From Actinopolyspora lacussalsi subsp. righensis (GTDB lineage Bacteria > Actinomycetota > Actinomycetes > Mycobacteriales > Pseudonocardiaceae), in assembly GCF_900116555.1 (NCBI RefSeq), contig NZ_FPAT01000007.1, forward strand, positions 1-64,000: a stretch of DNA of 64,000 nt, in the 5' to 3' direction. This document shows, one piece after another, positions 37,476-45,003 of this stretch. A program made the translations under genes and the position numbers. Under the pieces are notes generated by a model. It did no database searches. It saw nothing but the letters and a program-made list of their open reading frames with translations, and was not told the origin of the DNA. Each line of letters begins with the position of its first letter. Position 1 is the stretch's first letter.

Positions 37476-37481
37476 TAAGCT
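37476..37481 (+). promoter_or_regulatory. Leaderless promoter -10 (TAAGCT)
   Basis: TAAGCT lies 7 nt before ATG 37489 of the first LOG gene. Confidence 0.45.
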
Positions 37482-37488
37482 CGGCGGC

Positions 37489-38358
37489 ATGACGATCGAC
37501 GGTCAGCGACACCACGGTCCGGAAGGCAACGGAGCACATCACCCGGAAAGCGAGGAACAGCAATCGGTGGGAGAGGTTCTCGGCGGTGACGGTGAGTATC
37601 CGAACGGGGACGAACACCCCCACGAAAAGCAGCGCGGTCCCGTAGTGCTGCGCCGCTCCAGGATGGGTGAGCCGACGACCACCGACCAACGGCTGCTCGA
37701 TTCCAGGGGTCCCGCCGACTGGGTGCACACCGACCCCTGGCGGGTGATGCGGATCCAGGCCGAGTTCGTCGAGGGATTCGGCGCGTTGGCCGAGGTTCCC
37801 CGTGCCACCACCGTGTTCGGTTCTGCCCGCACGCCACGGGAGCACGAGGAGTACCGGGAGGGAGTGCGGCTGGGATCGGCCCTGGCGGGAACCGGATCCG
37901 CCGTGATCACCGGTGGTGGGCCCGGCACCATGGAGGCGGTCAACCGAGGGGCCTCCGAGGCGGGCGGGCTGTCCATCGGACTGGGGATCGAGCTCCCCTT
38001 CGAGCAGGGGCTGAACCCGTGGGTCGACCTCGGGGTGAACTTCCGGTACTTCTTCACGCGTAAGACGATGTTCGTCAAGTACGCCCAGGCGTTCGTGTGC
38101 CTGCCCGGTGGGTTCGGGACGATGGACGAACTGTTCGAGTCGCTGACCCTGGTGCAGACGAAGAAGGTCACCAAGTTCCCCGTGGTGATGTTCGGCCGTT
38201 CGTACTGGCGCGGGCTCTACGAGTGGATCCGCGACACCATGCACTCCAGCGGTAAGATCGGTGATCAGGAACTGGGGCTGCTCCACCTGACCGATGACGT
38301 CGACGACGCGGTGCGGGTGGTGGAGGAGGCGTACGCCGCCTGGGACGCGACCCACTGA
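37489..38358 (+). CDS. LOG-family protein with N-terminal extension
   Basis: A 289-aa protein of the TIGR00730/LOG family (Rossmann-fold nucleoside-5'-monophosphate phosphoribohydrolases related to cytokinin-activating LOG). The signatures are GGGPGTMEAVNRGA and PGGFGTMDELFE, the second carrying the catalytic Glu. Residues 1 to about 85 are a non-conserved His/Glu/Gly-rich leader. Unlike the next gene, it has the longer type of LOG core (FRYFFTRKTMFVKYA). It lies 23 nt before the second LOG gene, so they are probably co-transcribed. Confidence 0.88.
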   Translation: MTIDGQRHHGPEGNGAHHPESEEQQSVGEVLGGDGEYPNGDEHPHEKQRGPVVLRRSRMGEPTTTDQRLLDSRGPADWVHTDPWRVMRIQAEFVEGFGALAEVPRATTVFGSARTPREHEEYREGVRLGSALAGTGSAVITGGGPGTMEAVNRGASEAGGLSIGLGIELPFEQGLNPWVDLGVNFRYFFTRKTMFVKYAQAFVCLPGGFGTMDELFESLTLVQTKKVTKFPVVMFGRSYWRGLYEWIRDTMHSSGKIGDQELGLLHLTDDVDDAVRVVEEAYAAWDATH

Positions 38359-38381
38359 AAGGCTTCGCAGCCGGAGGCAGC

Positions 38382-38951
38382 ATGACACAGCACATCGAGG
38401 GACAAGGGGCGAGCGGACAGGTCACCGTGTGCGTCTACTGCGCCTCGCGTCCGGTCCCGGAACGCTACGTACGCCTCGCGGGAGAGGTGGGTTCCGGGAT
38501 CGCCGAACGTGGCTGGAGGCTGGTTTCCGGCGGCGGGCGGGTGTCCATGATGGGCGAAGTCGCCCGGGCCGCCCGCTCGGGCGGAGCCCGTACCGTCGGC
38601 GTCATCCCCCGCGAGCTGGTCGACCGCGAAGTGGCCGACACCGAGGCGGACGAGCTGCTGGTGGTCGACACGATGCGGGAACGCAAGGGGCTCATGGACG
38701 CGCACGCCACGGCCTTTCTCGCGCTGCCGGGCGGTATCGGTACCTGCGAGGAGCTGTTCGAGGTGTGGACATCGCGCTACATCGGCATGCACACCAAACC
38801 CGTGGTGCTGCTGGATCCGGACGGGCACTACCGCGGCCTGCTGGACTGGACCCGTGAACTCGCGGAATCCGGCTTCGCCTCGCGGGAGTCGCTGGACGCG
38901 CTGACAGTGGTCGGGGACGTGGACTCGGCGTTGCGGGCCTGTTCGGGCTGA
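38382..38951 (+). CDS. LOG-family cytokinin riboside phosphoribohydrolase-like protein
   Basis: A 189-aa compact LOG protein. It has VTVCVYCASRP at the N-terminus, SGGGRVSMMG, MRERKGLMDAHATAFLALPGGIGTCEELFE with the family RxxLM and PGGxGTxxE motifs. This is the Rv1205-like form, which in M. tuberculosis makes cytokinins from AMP-linked precursors. GGAGG lies 7 nt before the ATG. It overlaps in function with the preceding longer LOG protein. Confidence 0.9.
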   Translation: MTQHIEGQGASGQVTVCVYCASRPVPERYVRLAGEVGSGIAERGWRLVSGGGRVSMMGEVARAARSGGARTVGVIPRELVDREVADTEADELLVVDTMRERKGLMDAHATAFLALPGGIGTCEELFEVWTSRYIGMHTKPVVLLDPDGHYRGLLDWTRELAESGFASRESLDALTVVGDVDSALRACSG

Positions 38952-39083
38952 CTCCCGGTGCCCCGATCGGGGTTCGAGAGTTCGCTGTGACGCGACTCAT
39001 CCTCACCGGGGTGTGGACGGGACCTAAGTCTCTTGCGGGAAATTCGGTGACAGTGTCCATCCGGGAACGTAGAGTGGCTACCT

Positions 39084-39419
39084 GTGAAAGCTGATGCGCT
39101 CCGCGGTCATTTGGACGGACTGCTGCTGGCCACACTGGACGGCAAACGGCTGCACGGCTACGCGATCATCGAGGCACTGCAACAGCGCAGTGGTGGCGCC
39201 GTGTCGTTGCCGACCGGGACCGTGTACCCGGCGCTGCGGCGACTCGAACGAGCGGGTTACGTGCGCAGCGAGTGGAGCACCGTCGGTGGCAGGCAGCGGC
39301 GGACGTACAGCCTGACCCCTTCCGGGATGCGAACGCTCAACGACGAACGGCGTGCCTGGCGCGAGTTCACGGCGGCCATCGACGGTGTGCTCGGGTCGCC
39401 CGCCGCATCGGTCCGATAA
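39084..39419 (+). CDS. PadR-family transcriptional regulator
   Basis: A 111-aa winged-helix regulator. LLLATLDGKRLHGYAIIEAL and LPTGTVYPALRRLERAGYV are the PadR DNA-binding core, followed by a basic wing (VGGRQRRTYSLTPSGM). The C-terminal helix for dimerisation is short, so this is a PadR-s1 type member. A TAGAGT 8 nt before the GTG suggests a leaderless transcript. Its target is unknown; the usual linked transporter gene is absent. Confidence 0.88.
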   Translation: MKADALRGHLDGLLLATLDGKRLHGYAIIEALQQRSGGAVSLPTGTVYPALRRLERAGYVRSEWSTVGGRQRRTYSLTPSGMRTLNDERRAWREFTAAIDGVLGSPAASVR

Positions 39420-39454
39420 CGCCGCGCGGGAAGTCACGTGCCACGATCTGTGCT

Positions 39455-39928
39455 GTGGCAAGTGCACTCATCTACGTCGTGATCGTGCTCGCGGTGGCGG
39501 CGGTGGTCTATCTGCTGGCCGTGCTCGTGTTCGGACGCGGTGAGGAACTGGAACCGTTGCCGCCGGGGGCCACCCCGACCCGGTTGCCGCCCCCGCCGGT
39601 GACCGGGGAAGATGTCCGATCGCTGCGTTTCCAGCAGGTCTTCCGCGGCTACAAGGCCTCCGAGGTCGACTGGGCGTTGGATCGGTTGGCCGACGAGCTC
39701 GACGACACGCGGCAGCGCGTCGCGTTGCTCGAACAGTCACTTCGCGAGGTCGAGAGCCGCGCGACGCGCGGCGAAGGGCCCGAACGGTCACACGGCGAAG
39801 CGGACCGGCCACACGCGGAAGAGGATCGGTCCGACGGCGGTGAGGGCCAGTCCGACGGCGGTGAGGAGCAGCCGCACGGGGGAGAGGACCCGGCAGGCCG
39901 GGAAGGTGACAACCATGATCGAACGTGA
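39455..39928 (+). CDS. Membrane-anchored DivIVA-domain protein
   Basis: A 157-aa protein with an N-terminal membrane span (ALIYVVIVLAVAAVVYLLAVL), a proline-rich linker (LPPPPVTGEDV) and a DivIVA-like segment (LRFQQVFRGYKASEVDWALDR) with a short coiled coil. The last 40 residues are an acidic repeat-like tail (GEAD, GGEG, GGEE, HGGED). Similar proteins precede tag in mycobacteria (Rv1209 as I recall). A role at the cell pole or in wall growth is inferred from the domain. The GTG start is chosen to include the membrane span. Confidence 0.75.
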   Translation: MASALIYVVIVLAVAAVVYLLAVLVFGRGEELEPLPPGATPTRLPPPPVTGEDVRSLRFQQVFRGYKASEVDWALDRLADELDDTRQRVALLEQSLREVESRATRGEGPERSHGEADRPHAEEDRSDGGEGQSDGGEEQPHGGEDPAGREGDNHDRT

Positions 39929-40376
39929 ACTGCGGTCCACGATATCGGTTCCCCACGCTCCCGAGGTGGTCTGGGCCGCGGTGACCGACTGGTCCAGGCA
40001 GGGCGAGTGGATGTTGGGAACCCGGGTGTGGATCGCGGGAGGTGGTGGGGACCGCCCCGGTTCGGAACTGGCGGCCTTCACCGGGGTCGGTTCGCTGGGG
40101 GTGCTCGACACGATGCGGATCGAGGTCTGGCAACCACCCGAGAAGTGCTCCGTGCGGCACACCGGGGCGCTGGTGCGGGGCACCGGTGGTTTCGTGGTGG
40201 AGCCCGACGCTGCGGGTGGTAGCCGGTTCCGCTGGTGGGAACGCTTCGAGCTTCCCACGGTGTTCGCGGTCGGTTGGCCGCTGGCCGCACCCGCCGTCGA
40301 GTGGGGCCTGCGTCGTTCGCTGCGCTCCTTCGTCGCGTTCTGCCGGAACTACGAGACCGAGTGGGGAGAACGGTGA
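39915..40376 (+). CDS. SRPBCC family protein
   Basis: A 153-aa START/SRPBCC-fold protein (ISVPHAPEVVWAAVTDWSRQGEWMLGT at the N-terminus, in part; GGSRFRWWERFELP in the middle). The fold makes a deep hydrophobic pocket; ligands vary and are unknown here. It overlaps the DivIVA-like gene by 14 nt and the following tag gene by 4 nt, so the three are one transcription unit. Confidence 0.85.
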   Translation: MIERELRSTISVPHAPEVVWAAVTDWSRQGEWMLGTRVWIAGGGGDRPGSELAAFTGVGSLGVLDTMRIEVWQPPEKCSVRHTGALVRGTGGFVVEPDAAGGSRFRWWERFELPTVFAVGWPLAAPAVEWGLRRSLRSFVAFCRNYETEWGER

Positions 40377-40942
40377 GTGCGATCGTCGGCGAGGACGGCA
40401 AACCGCGTTGTTCGTGGGGTGCGGACCCGCCGGACTACCGGGAATACCACGACACCGAGTGGGGCAAGCCCGTGCACGGGCAGCACGCGTTGTTCGAGCG
40501 ACTTTGTCTGGAGTCCTTCCAGTCCGGGCTTTCCTGGTTGACCATTCTGCGGAAACGCCCGGCCTTTCGGGCGGCCTTCGCGGACTTCGATCCCCGGCGG
40601 GTCGCCGAGTTCGACGAACGAGACCGGCAGCGACTGCTCTCCGACCGCGGGATCGTGCGGAACAGGGCCAAGATCGACGCCGCTATCGGCAATGCCCGTG
40701 CCGTGCTCGAACTGGACCTACCGTTGGACGAGCTGCTCTGGTCCTTCGCACCTGACCCGGCCACGAGGACACGCCCGGCCACCACGGCGGAGGTGCCTGC
40801 CAGCACCCCGGAGTCCGCCGCGATGGCCACTCGACTGCGCGGCCGTGGTTTTCGGTTTCTCGGCCCCGTCACCTGCTACGCGTTGATGCAGGCGACAGGA
40901 ATGATCGACGATCACGTCGCCGGGTGCTGGCTCGCCCGGTGA
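40373..40942 (+). CDS. tag: DNA-3-methyladenine glycosylase I
   Basis: A 189-aa base-excision repair glycosylase that removes 3-methyladenine. RCSWGADPPDYREYHDTEWG carries the N-terminal zinc Cys and His; the catalytic segment LFERLCLESFQSGLSWLTILRKR (in part) has the conserved Glu and Trp; MIDDHVAGCW supplies the C-terminal zinc His and Cys. GTG 40373 overlaps the SRPBCC stop (GTGA). Confidence 0.95.
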   Translation: MSAIVGEDGKPRCSWGADPPDYREYHDTEWGKPVHGQHALFERLCLESFQSGLSWLTILRKRPAFRAAFADFDPRRVAEFDERDRQRLLSDRGIVRNRAKIDAAIGNARAVLELDLPLDELLWSFAPDPATRTRPATTAEVPASTPESAAMATRLRGRGFRFLGPVTCYALMQATGMIDDHVAGCWLAR

Positions 40943-40950
40943 GCACCACG

Positions 40951-40978
40951 TGGCTCTCGGCGCGTGCGTCGGGAGCCA
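40951..40978. terminator. Bidirectional stem-loop between tag and the enoyl-CoA hydratase gene
   Basis: TGGCTCTCG (40951-40959) and CGGGAGCCA (40970-40978) form a 9-bp stem with one G-T pair and a 10-nt loop between convergent genes. Confidence 0.6.
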
Positions 40979-41027
40979 GGCAGCCGCGTGGGCGTTGTCG
41001 CGCGAGCCCGGGGCGACGCCGGGTCGC

Positions 41028-41816
41028 TCACTGACCGGTGAACTCCGGGGAGCGTTTCGCCACGAAGGCGTCCACGGCCTCCCGGTGATCCCTGGTGCCG
41101 CCGCACTGGTTCTGCGCCCCCGCTTCCACGGCGAGGGCCTCGTCCAGCCCCTCGGCGGCCGCCGCCAGCATCGTTTCCTTGATCCTGGCATAGGCGCTGG
41201 TGGGGCCGGTGGCCATGCGTCCCGCCAGTTCCGTGGCGTTGTCCACCGCCTCGTCGCGGGGCACCACGCGGTTGACCATGCCCATCCGCTCCGCCGCTTC
41301 GGCGGTTACGGCCTCTCCCAGCAGCAGCAGTTCCATCGCGCGTCCGTAGCCGATGAGCCGGGGCAGGGTCCAGGAGGCCCCCGAGTCGGTGGAGAGCCCC
41401 ACGTCGGCGAACGACATCACGAACTTGGCGTTCTCCGCCGCGATGCGAAGGTCGCAGGCGTACGCGATCGAGGCGCCCGCTCCGGCCGCGACACCGTTGA
41501 CCGCCGCGATCACCGGTTTGGGCAGTGTGGTTATCGCACGGATCAGTGGGTTGTAGTGCTCCTCCACGGTGTGCATCGGTGTGCTGTCGCCGGAGTCCAG
41601 CTGACTGATGTGCTCCTTGAGGTCCTGACCGGCGCAGAACGCCTTGCCCGCACCGGTGATCACCACCGCCCGGACCGAGTCGTCGGCCGCCGCCGCTCGG
41701 AAGGCTTCGATCAACCGTTCCTTGAGCTCCACGGTGAGCGAGTTGTACGAGTCGGGCCGATTGAGTGTGATTCGGCGCACACCATCGATGTTTTCGGTCA
41801 GCAGTACCTCGGTCAC
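41028..41816 (-). CDS. Enoyl-CoA hydratase/isomerase family protein (PaaG-like)
   Basis: A 262-aa crotonase-fold enzyme. The oxyanion-hole segments are GAGKAFCAGQDLKEH and AAVNGVAAGAGAS. In the catalytic region, DVGLSTDSGASWTLPRLIG has Asp where classical hydratases have the second Glu, as in PaaG-type isomerases of the phenylacetate pathway, so isomerase activity on an aromatic- or ring-derived CoA ester is likelier than simple hydration. No other paa genes are in the window. The GTG start has GGGAG 7 nt upstream. Confidence 0.82.
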   Translation of the reverse strand: MTEVLLTENIDGVRRITLNRPDSYNSLTVELKERLIEAFRAAAADDSVRAVVITGAGKAFCAGQDLKEHISQLDSGDSTPMHTVEEHYNPLIRAITTLPKPVIAAVNGVAAGAGASIAYACDLRIAAENAKFVMSFADVGLSTDSGASWTLPRLIGYGRAMELLLLGEAVTAEAAERMGMVNRVVPRDEAVDNATELAGRMATGPTSAYARIKETMLAAAAEGLDEALAVEAGAQNQCGGTRDHREAVDAFVAKRSPEFTGQ

Positions 41817-42265
41817 GCCACATCTCCCTAGTCATCGGCGTGGACGGTGGCCCGTCCCCGGTTCGTTGTGATACTCACCACGGTGGAGTCGTTCGCCTCT
41901 CGCTCCACAGTAGACCTGGTTTCGTTCGGTGAGTAGCCGTGCGTACCCGTCCGCCCCCGTCACCTCGGCAGTGTGCACCGCGGGAACACGGGCGGTGATT
42001 CGTGGTTGTGGTGGGATGTCCGCTGTGGTGCCCACCCGTCGTGGATGTGGCCGACCGGAACGGCGACGCGCCCGAAAGGTCTTCGACTCGCCGATCGGCG
42101 GGACAGGATGATGGAGTTCGCAGCCTGGGCGCATCGTTCGAGCAGCGCAGCACGGACGGAAGTTGATCGGTTCGGTTTCGCGGGTGCGTCCGGATGGGGG
42201 AGAATGTAGGACAAAGGCTGGTCCGGTGACCAGTCGGTGGGATGAGTTCACGGAGGGAGCACGCT
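41817..42265. other. 449-nt gap before the DUF3117 gene
   Basis: No convincing gene is seen. The left side should hold the enoyl-CoA hydratase promoter. Near the right end CTGGTC (42218-42223) and GACCAG (42228-42233) form a 6-bp inverted repeat with loop CGGT, about 32 nt before the DUF3117 start, which may be an operator or leader hairpin. Confidence 0.4.
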
Positions 42266-42433
42266 ATGGCGGCCATGAAGCCCCGGACCGGTGACGGTCC
42301 CCTCGAGGTGACCAAGGAGGGACGCGGAGTCGTGATGCGCATCCCGCTCGAGGGTGGTGGGCGTCTTGTCGTCGAAATGACGATGGAGGAGGCCACGAAT
42401 CTGAGCGAGGCTCTAAACTCGGTCACCGGTTGA
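42266..42433 (+). CDS. DUF3117 family small protein
   Basis: A 55-aa protein (MAAMKPRTGDGPLEVTKEGR at the start, then VVMRIPLEGGGRLVVEM and a short helix). It matches the highly conserved actinobacterial DUF3117 family (Rv1211-like). Function is unknown; the sequence suggests a compact beta-hairpin plus helix. ATG 42266 has GGAGGG 6 nt upstream. As in mycobacteria, it lies downstream of tag. Confidence 0.92.
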   Translation: MAAMKPRTGDGPLEVTKEGRGVVMRIPLEGGGRLVVEMTMEEATNLSEALNSVTG

Positions 42434-42628
42434 GGCCGCCGTGAGGTGACCGGCGAGCGTCCGCTCGCCCCGCCATGCGAGCGATCCCGGCGCCGGTGGG
42501 TGCCGGGGTCACTTTCCGGCGCGCCGGTACGGGCCGGGACGATACCCGGTTATGGTCTCGATCGAGTGATCGTTTTGGTCCCACGACAGCACGAACCAAC
42601 CGAACAACCAGGTCAGGAAGGTGCCGCA

Positions 42629-44203
42629 GTGCCCGGTTCCGCTCCCGCGGCTTCGAACCCGGAAGCCGTTCTTCCCGTGATTCCGACCGCTTTGGTCGAG
42701 GTCGACGTCGTCGAACGATGGGGTGAGGGAATCCCGGCCGCGGTACCGGTGGCCGACATCGACGGCGAACCGGATCTGGAAACCGCCGCCGAGAACCTCG
42801 GTGTCGACACCGCGACCCTGCGAGCACTGGACGTCAGTGGCAAGGCGGGTGAAGTCCGCGCGGTTCCGCTTTCCGAGGGGCGACTCGGCTGGGCTGTGGG
42901 CATCGGTGACGGTGAGCCGTTCCGCTGGCGCACCGCTGGTGGTGAACTGGCCAGGGCGATTCGCGCCCGTATCGGTGACTCCGGTGGTGAGGGAGCCGAT
43001 CCCCGCGATCTGGGTGAGGCGCTGGACGTGGAGTACGTGCAGTTCCGGCTGCCCTCCGGGGTCACCCCGGAGCTCGTCAGCGCCCTCACGCTGGGTGTGG
43101 CACTGGGGGAATACCACTTCAGGGTGAGTGCGCGTCCGACACCGCCCCGCGTGCGCAAGGTTCTGCTGGTGGCTCAGCCGGGTGAGGACGTCACGCGGCT
43201 GCGCGAGACCGCCCGACGCGCCCGGGAATGGGCCTCGGCGACCTCGGTCGCACGCGACCTCGCCAACGCGCCTTCCAACGTCAAGAGCCCGGCATGGCTG
43301 GCCGAGACCGCCGCTGCCATGAGCGGCTCCGTAACCGGGCTCAACGCGACGGTGCGGGACGAGAAATGGCTGGCCGGGCAGGGATTCGGTGGTGTGCTCG
43401 CGGTCGGTGGTGGCTCTTCCAGGCCGCCGCGGCTCCTCGAACTCACCTGGCAGGGTTCCGGTAACGGCGATTCCGGGACCCGCCATGTCGTGCTGGTGGG
43501 CAAAGGGATCACTTTCGACACCGGCGGGATCTCGTTGAAACCCGCCGAGGGCATGGAAATGATGCGCACCGACATGGCGGGTGGCGGTGCCGTGATCGGC
43601 GCCATGCTGGCCATAGCCAGGCTGGAGCTTCCCGTCCGGGTGACCGCGTTGGTCCCGATGGCCGAGAACCACGTCTCCGGGTCCGCCTACCGCCCCGGTG
43701 ACGTGGTGCGTCACTACGACGGGACCACGACCGAGGTAGCCAACACCGACGCCGAGGGGCGCATGGTGATGGCTGACGCGCTCGGCTACGCCGTTCGCAA
43801 CCACGAGCCCGATCTGATCGTGGACGTCGCCACGTTGACCGGTGCGATGAAGGTCGCGCTCGGGCTGCGAACCGGTGGTGTGTTCAGCAGCGACGAGAAA
43901 CTCGGTGAACGGGTGCGTGACGCCGGGCGGCGTGCCGGTGAGAACTGGTGGCCCATGCCGCTGTCCGAGGACCACGCCACCGACGTCCGCGGCACCACGG
44001 CCGACGTCAAGCAGGCAGCACAGGGCCCTGGTGCGCTGATGGCGGCACTGTTCCTCCGCGAGTTCACCGGCGAGTTGCCGTGGGCGCACCTCGACATCGC
44101 CGGTCCCGCGCGCGCCGACAAACCCTACGACGAGGTGGTCGCGGGGGCCACCGGGTTCGCCGCCCGAACCCTCGTCGAATTCGTCGCCGGGCTGCAGGAG
44201 TAG
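42629..44203 (+). CDS. pepA: Leucyl aminopeptidase (M17)
   Basis: A 524-aa cytosolic metallo-aminopeptidase. The C-terminal catalytic domain shows VGKGITFDTGGISLKP (metal Lys/Asp), MRTDMAGGGAV, and NTDAEGRMVMADAL with metal-binding Asp and Glu and the bicarbonate-binding Arg. The N-terminal ~190 residues form the regulatory domain. GTG 42629 is chosen for GGAAGG 7 nt upstream and normal M17 length; GTG 42566 (behind a TATGGT) would add 21 residues. The gene is followed by a copy of the structured repeat. Confidence 0.93.
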   Translation: MPGSAPAASNPEAVLPVIPTALVEVDVVERWGEGIPAAVPVADIDGEPDLETAAENLGVDTATLRALDVSGKAGEVRAVPLSEGRLGWAVGIGDGEPFRWRTAGGELARAIRARIGDSGGEGADPRDLGEALDVEYVQFRLPSGVTPELVSALTLGVALGEYHFRVSARPTPPRVRKVLLVAQPGEDVTRLRETARRAREWASATSVARDLANAPSNVKSPAWLAETAAAMSGSVTGLNATVRDEKWLAGQGFGGVLAVGGGSSRPPRLLELTWQGSGNGDSGTRHVVLVGKGITFDTGGISLKPAEGMEMMRTDMAGGGAVIGAMLAIARLELPVRVTALVPMAENHVSGSAYRPGDVVRHYDGTTTEVANTDAEGRMVMADALGYAVRNHEPDLIVDVATLTGAMKVALGLRTGGVFSSDEKLGERVRDAGRRAGENWWPMPLSEDHATDVRGTTADVKQAAQGPGALMAALFLREFTGELPWAHLDIAGPARADKPYDEVVAGATGFAARTLVEFVAGLQE

Positions 44204-44235
44204 CTCGGGGGATCGGTTTTCGTAGCTGGTCGCTT

Positions 44236-44350
44236 GGCGGAACCTCTGACACGGCTCTCGCTGCGGGGAGGCCCGACATCGGGTAGCGATCTACACAACG
44301 TCGGGCCTTCCTCGCGAGAGCCGCACCGGAGAACCCGCGGCGGTGCCGAT
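44236..44350 (+). repeat. Structured intergenic repeat, copy A
   Basis: A long nested hairpin. The outer stem is CGGCTCTCGC (44252-44261) with GCGAGAGCCG (44314-44323). The middle stem is GGCCCGAC (44270-44277) with GTCGGGCC (44300-44307). The inner stem is GTAG with CTAC around CGAT. It starts at GGCGGAACC and ends at GGTGCCGA. Similarity to copy C extends leftward to about 44214. No reading frame is conserved, so it looks like a non-coding or bidirectional terminator element. Confidence 0.85.
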
Positions 44351-44388
44351 TTCGAGGGTGGTGGGAGTTCGGCCTGCCTCGAAGCCGC

Positions 44389-44414
44389 GCGTCGATTTCG
44401 CGAGAAATCGACGC
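44389..44414. repeat. Perfect palindromic repeat (copy 2)
   Basis: GCGTCGATTT (44389-44398) and AAATCGACGC (44405-44414) pair fully around CGCGAG. It is related to the 29-nt repeats at 32626 and 54171. Confidence 0.8.
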
Positions 44415-44444
44415 CGCGAATCGACGCCGCGAATCGACGCCGCG
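44406..44444. repeat. 13-bp tandem repeat, three units
   Basis: AATCGACGCCGCG is repeated three times without change. The first unit begins inside the palindrome at 44389-44414, suggesting it arose by slippage from it. Confidence 0.85.
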
Positions 44445-44505
44445 CTACGTCCGGTGCTCGCTCGGGGTGGGGCTGTTCCGGCCGTAAGGTGGTGTAGCCG
44501 CTCGG

Positions 44506-44913
44506 TCAGGTGGCGTCGGAGTCGAACGGTGGGCGTTCGCCCGGATCCAGCGGCTTTTCCCGACGGAACGACGGGGGAGCGTCCGATCTCGGTTTGTGCC
44601 CGTTCGTACCCGAACCCCGATCGTTGGTGACCCCGTCCAGCGGGTTCTCGTCGTCGAACAGATGCTTGCTCACCGCCCGCTTGGGGTCGAAATCGCGGAT
44701 GCCGCGCAGATCCTCCAACGGCTTGCGCAGATCGTCGAACTCCGGTCCCAGCTCGGAACGCAGTTGGTCCCGTGCTCCGGTGGCGTACTCGCGGACCTGA
44801 CGAACCGTCTTACCCAGCCAGGCCGCCGCGGAAGGCAGCCGTTCGGGTCCGAGGATGAACAGACCGGCGACGATGAGAACCAGGATCTCACCCCAGCCGA
44901 TGCTATCGAACAC
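44506..44913 (-). CDS. tatB: Sec-independent translocase subunit TatB
   Basis: A 135-aa membrane protein of the twin-arginine export system. [20 protein letters not shown] is the N-terminal span with the TatB-type Gly and Glu residues, LGPERLP is the hinge, and a long amphipathic helix ([20 protein letters not shown]) follows. The C-terminal third is charged and disordered. It lies downstream of htrA on the same strand, the same order as sigE-rseA-htrA-tatB in M. tuberculosis. Confidence 0.93.
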   Translation of the reverse strand: MFDSIGWGEILVLIVAGLFILGPERLPSAAAWLGKTVRQVREYATGARDQLRSELGPEFDDLRKPLEDLRGIRDFDPKRAVSKHLFDDENPLDGVTNDRGSGTNGHKPRSDAPPSFRREKPLDPGERPPFDSDAT

Positions 44914-45003
44914 CTCGACTCCTTCCGGGGCGTCGCGTCGGTGCCCGCACTGTGGGGTGAGCGGGAACCGCTGTCCGGACTCAGCCTATCCAAACTCGGC
45001 GCG

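Larger units (their letters stand above)
44204..44505. other. 302-nt convergent gap filled with repeats
   Basis: Between pepA and the convergent tatB there is no gene. The gap holds structured repeat copy A (44236-44350), the perfect palindrome at 44389-44414 and a 13-bp tandem repeat (44406-44444). Confidence 0.85.

Noticed and set aside
44406-44444. Three 13-bp units as a CRISPR-like array
   Set aside because: Units are directly adjacent with no spacers; this is a simple tandem repeat.
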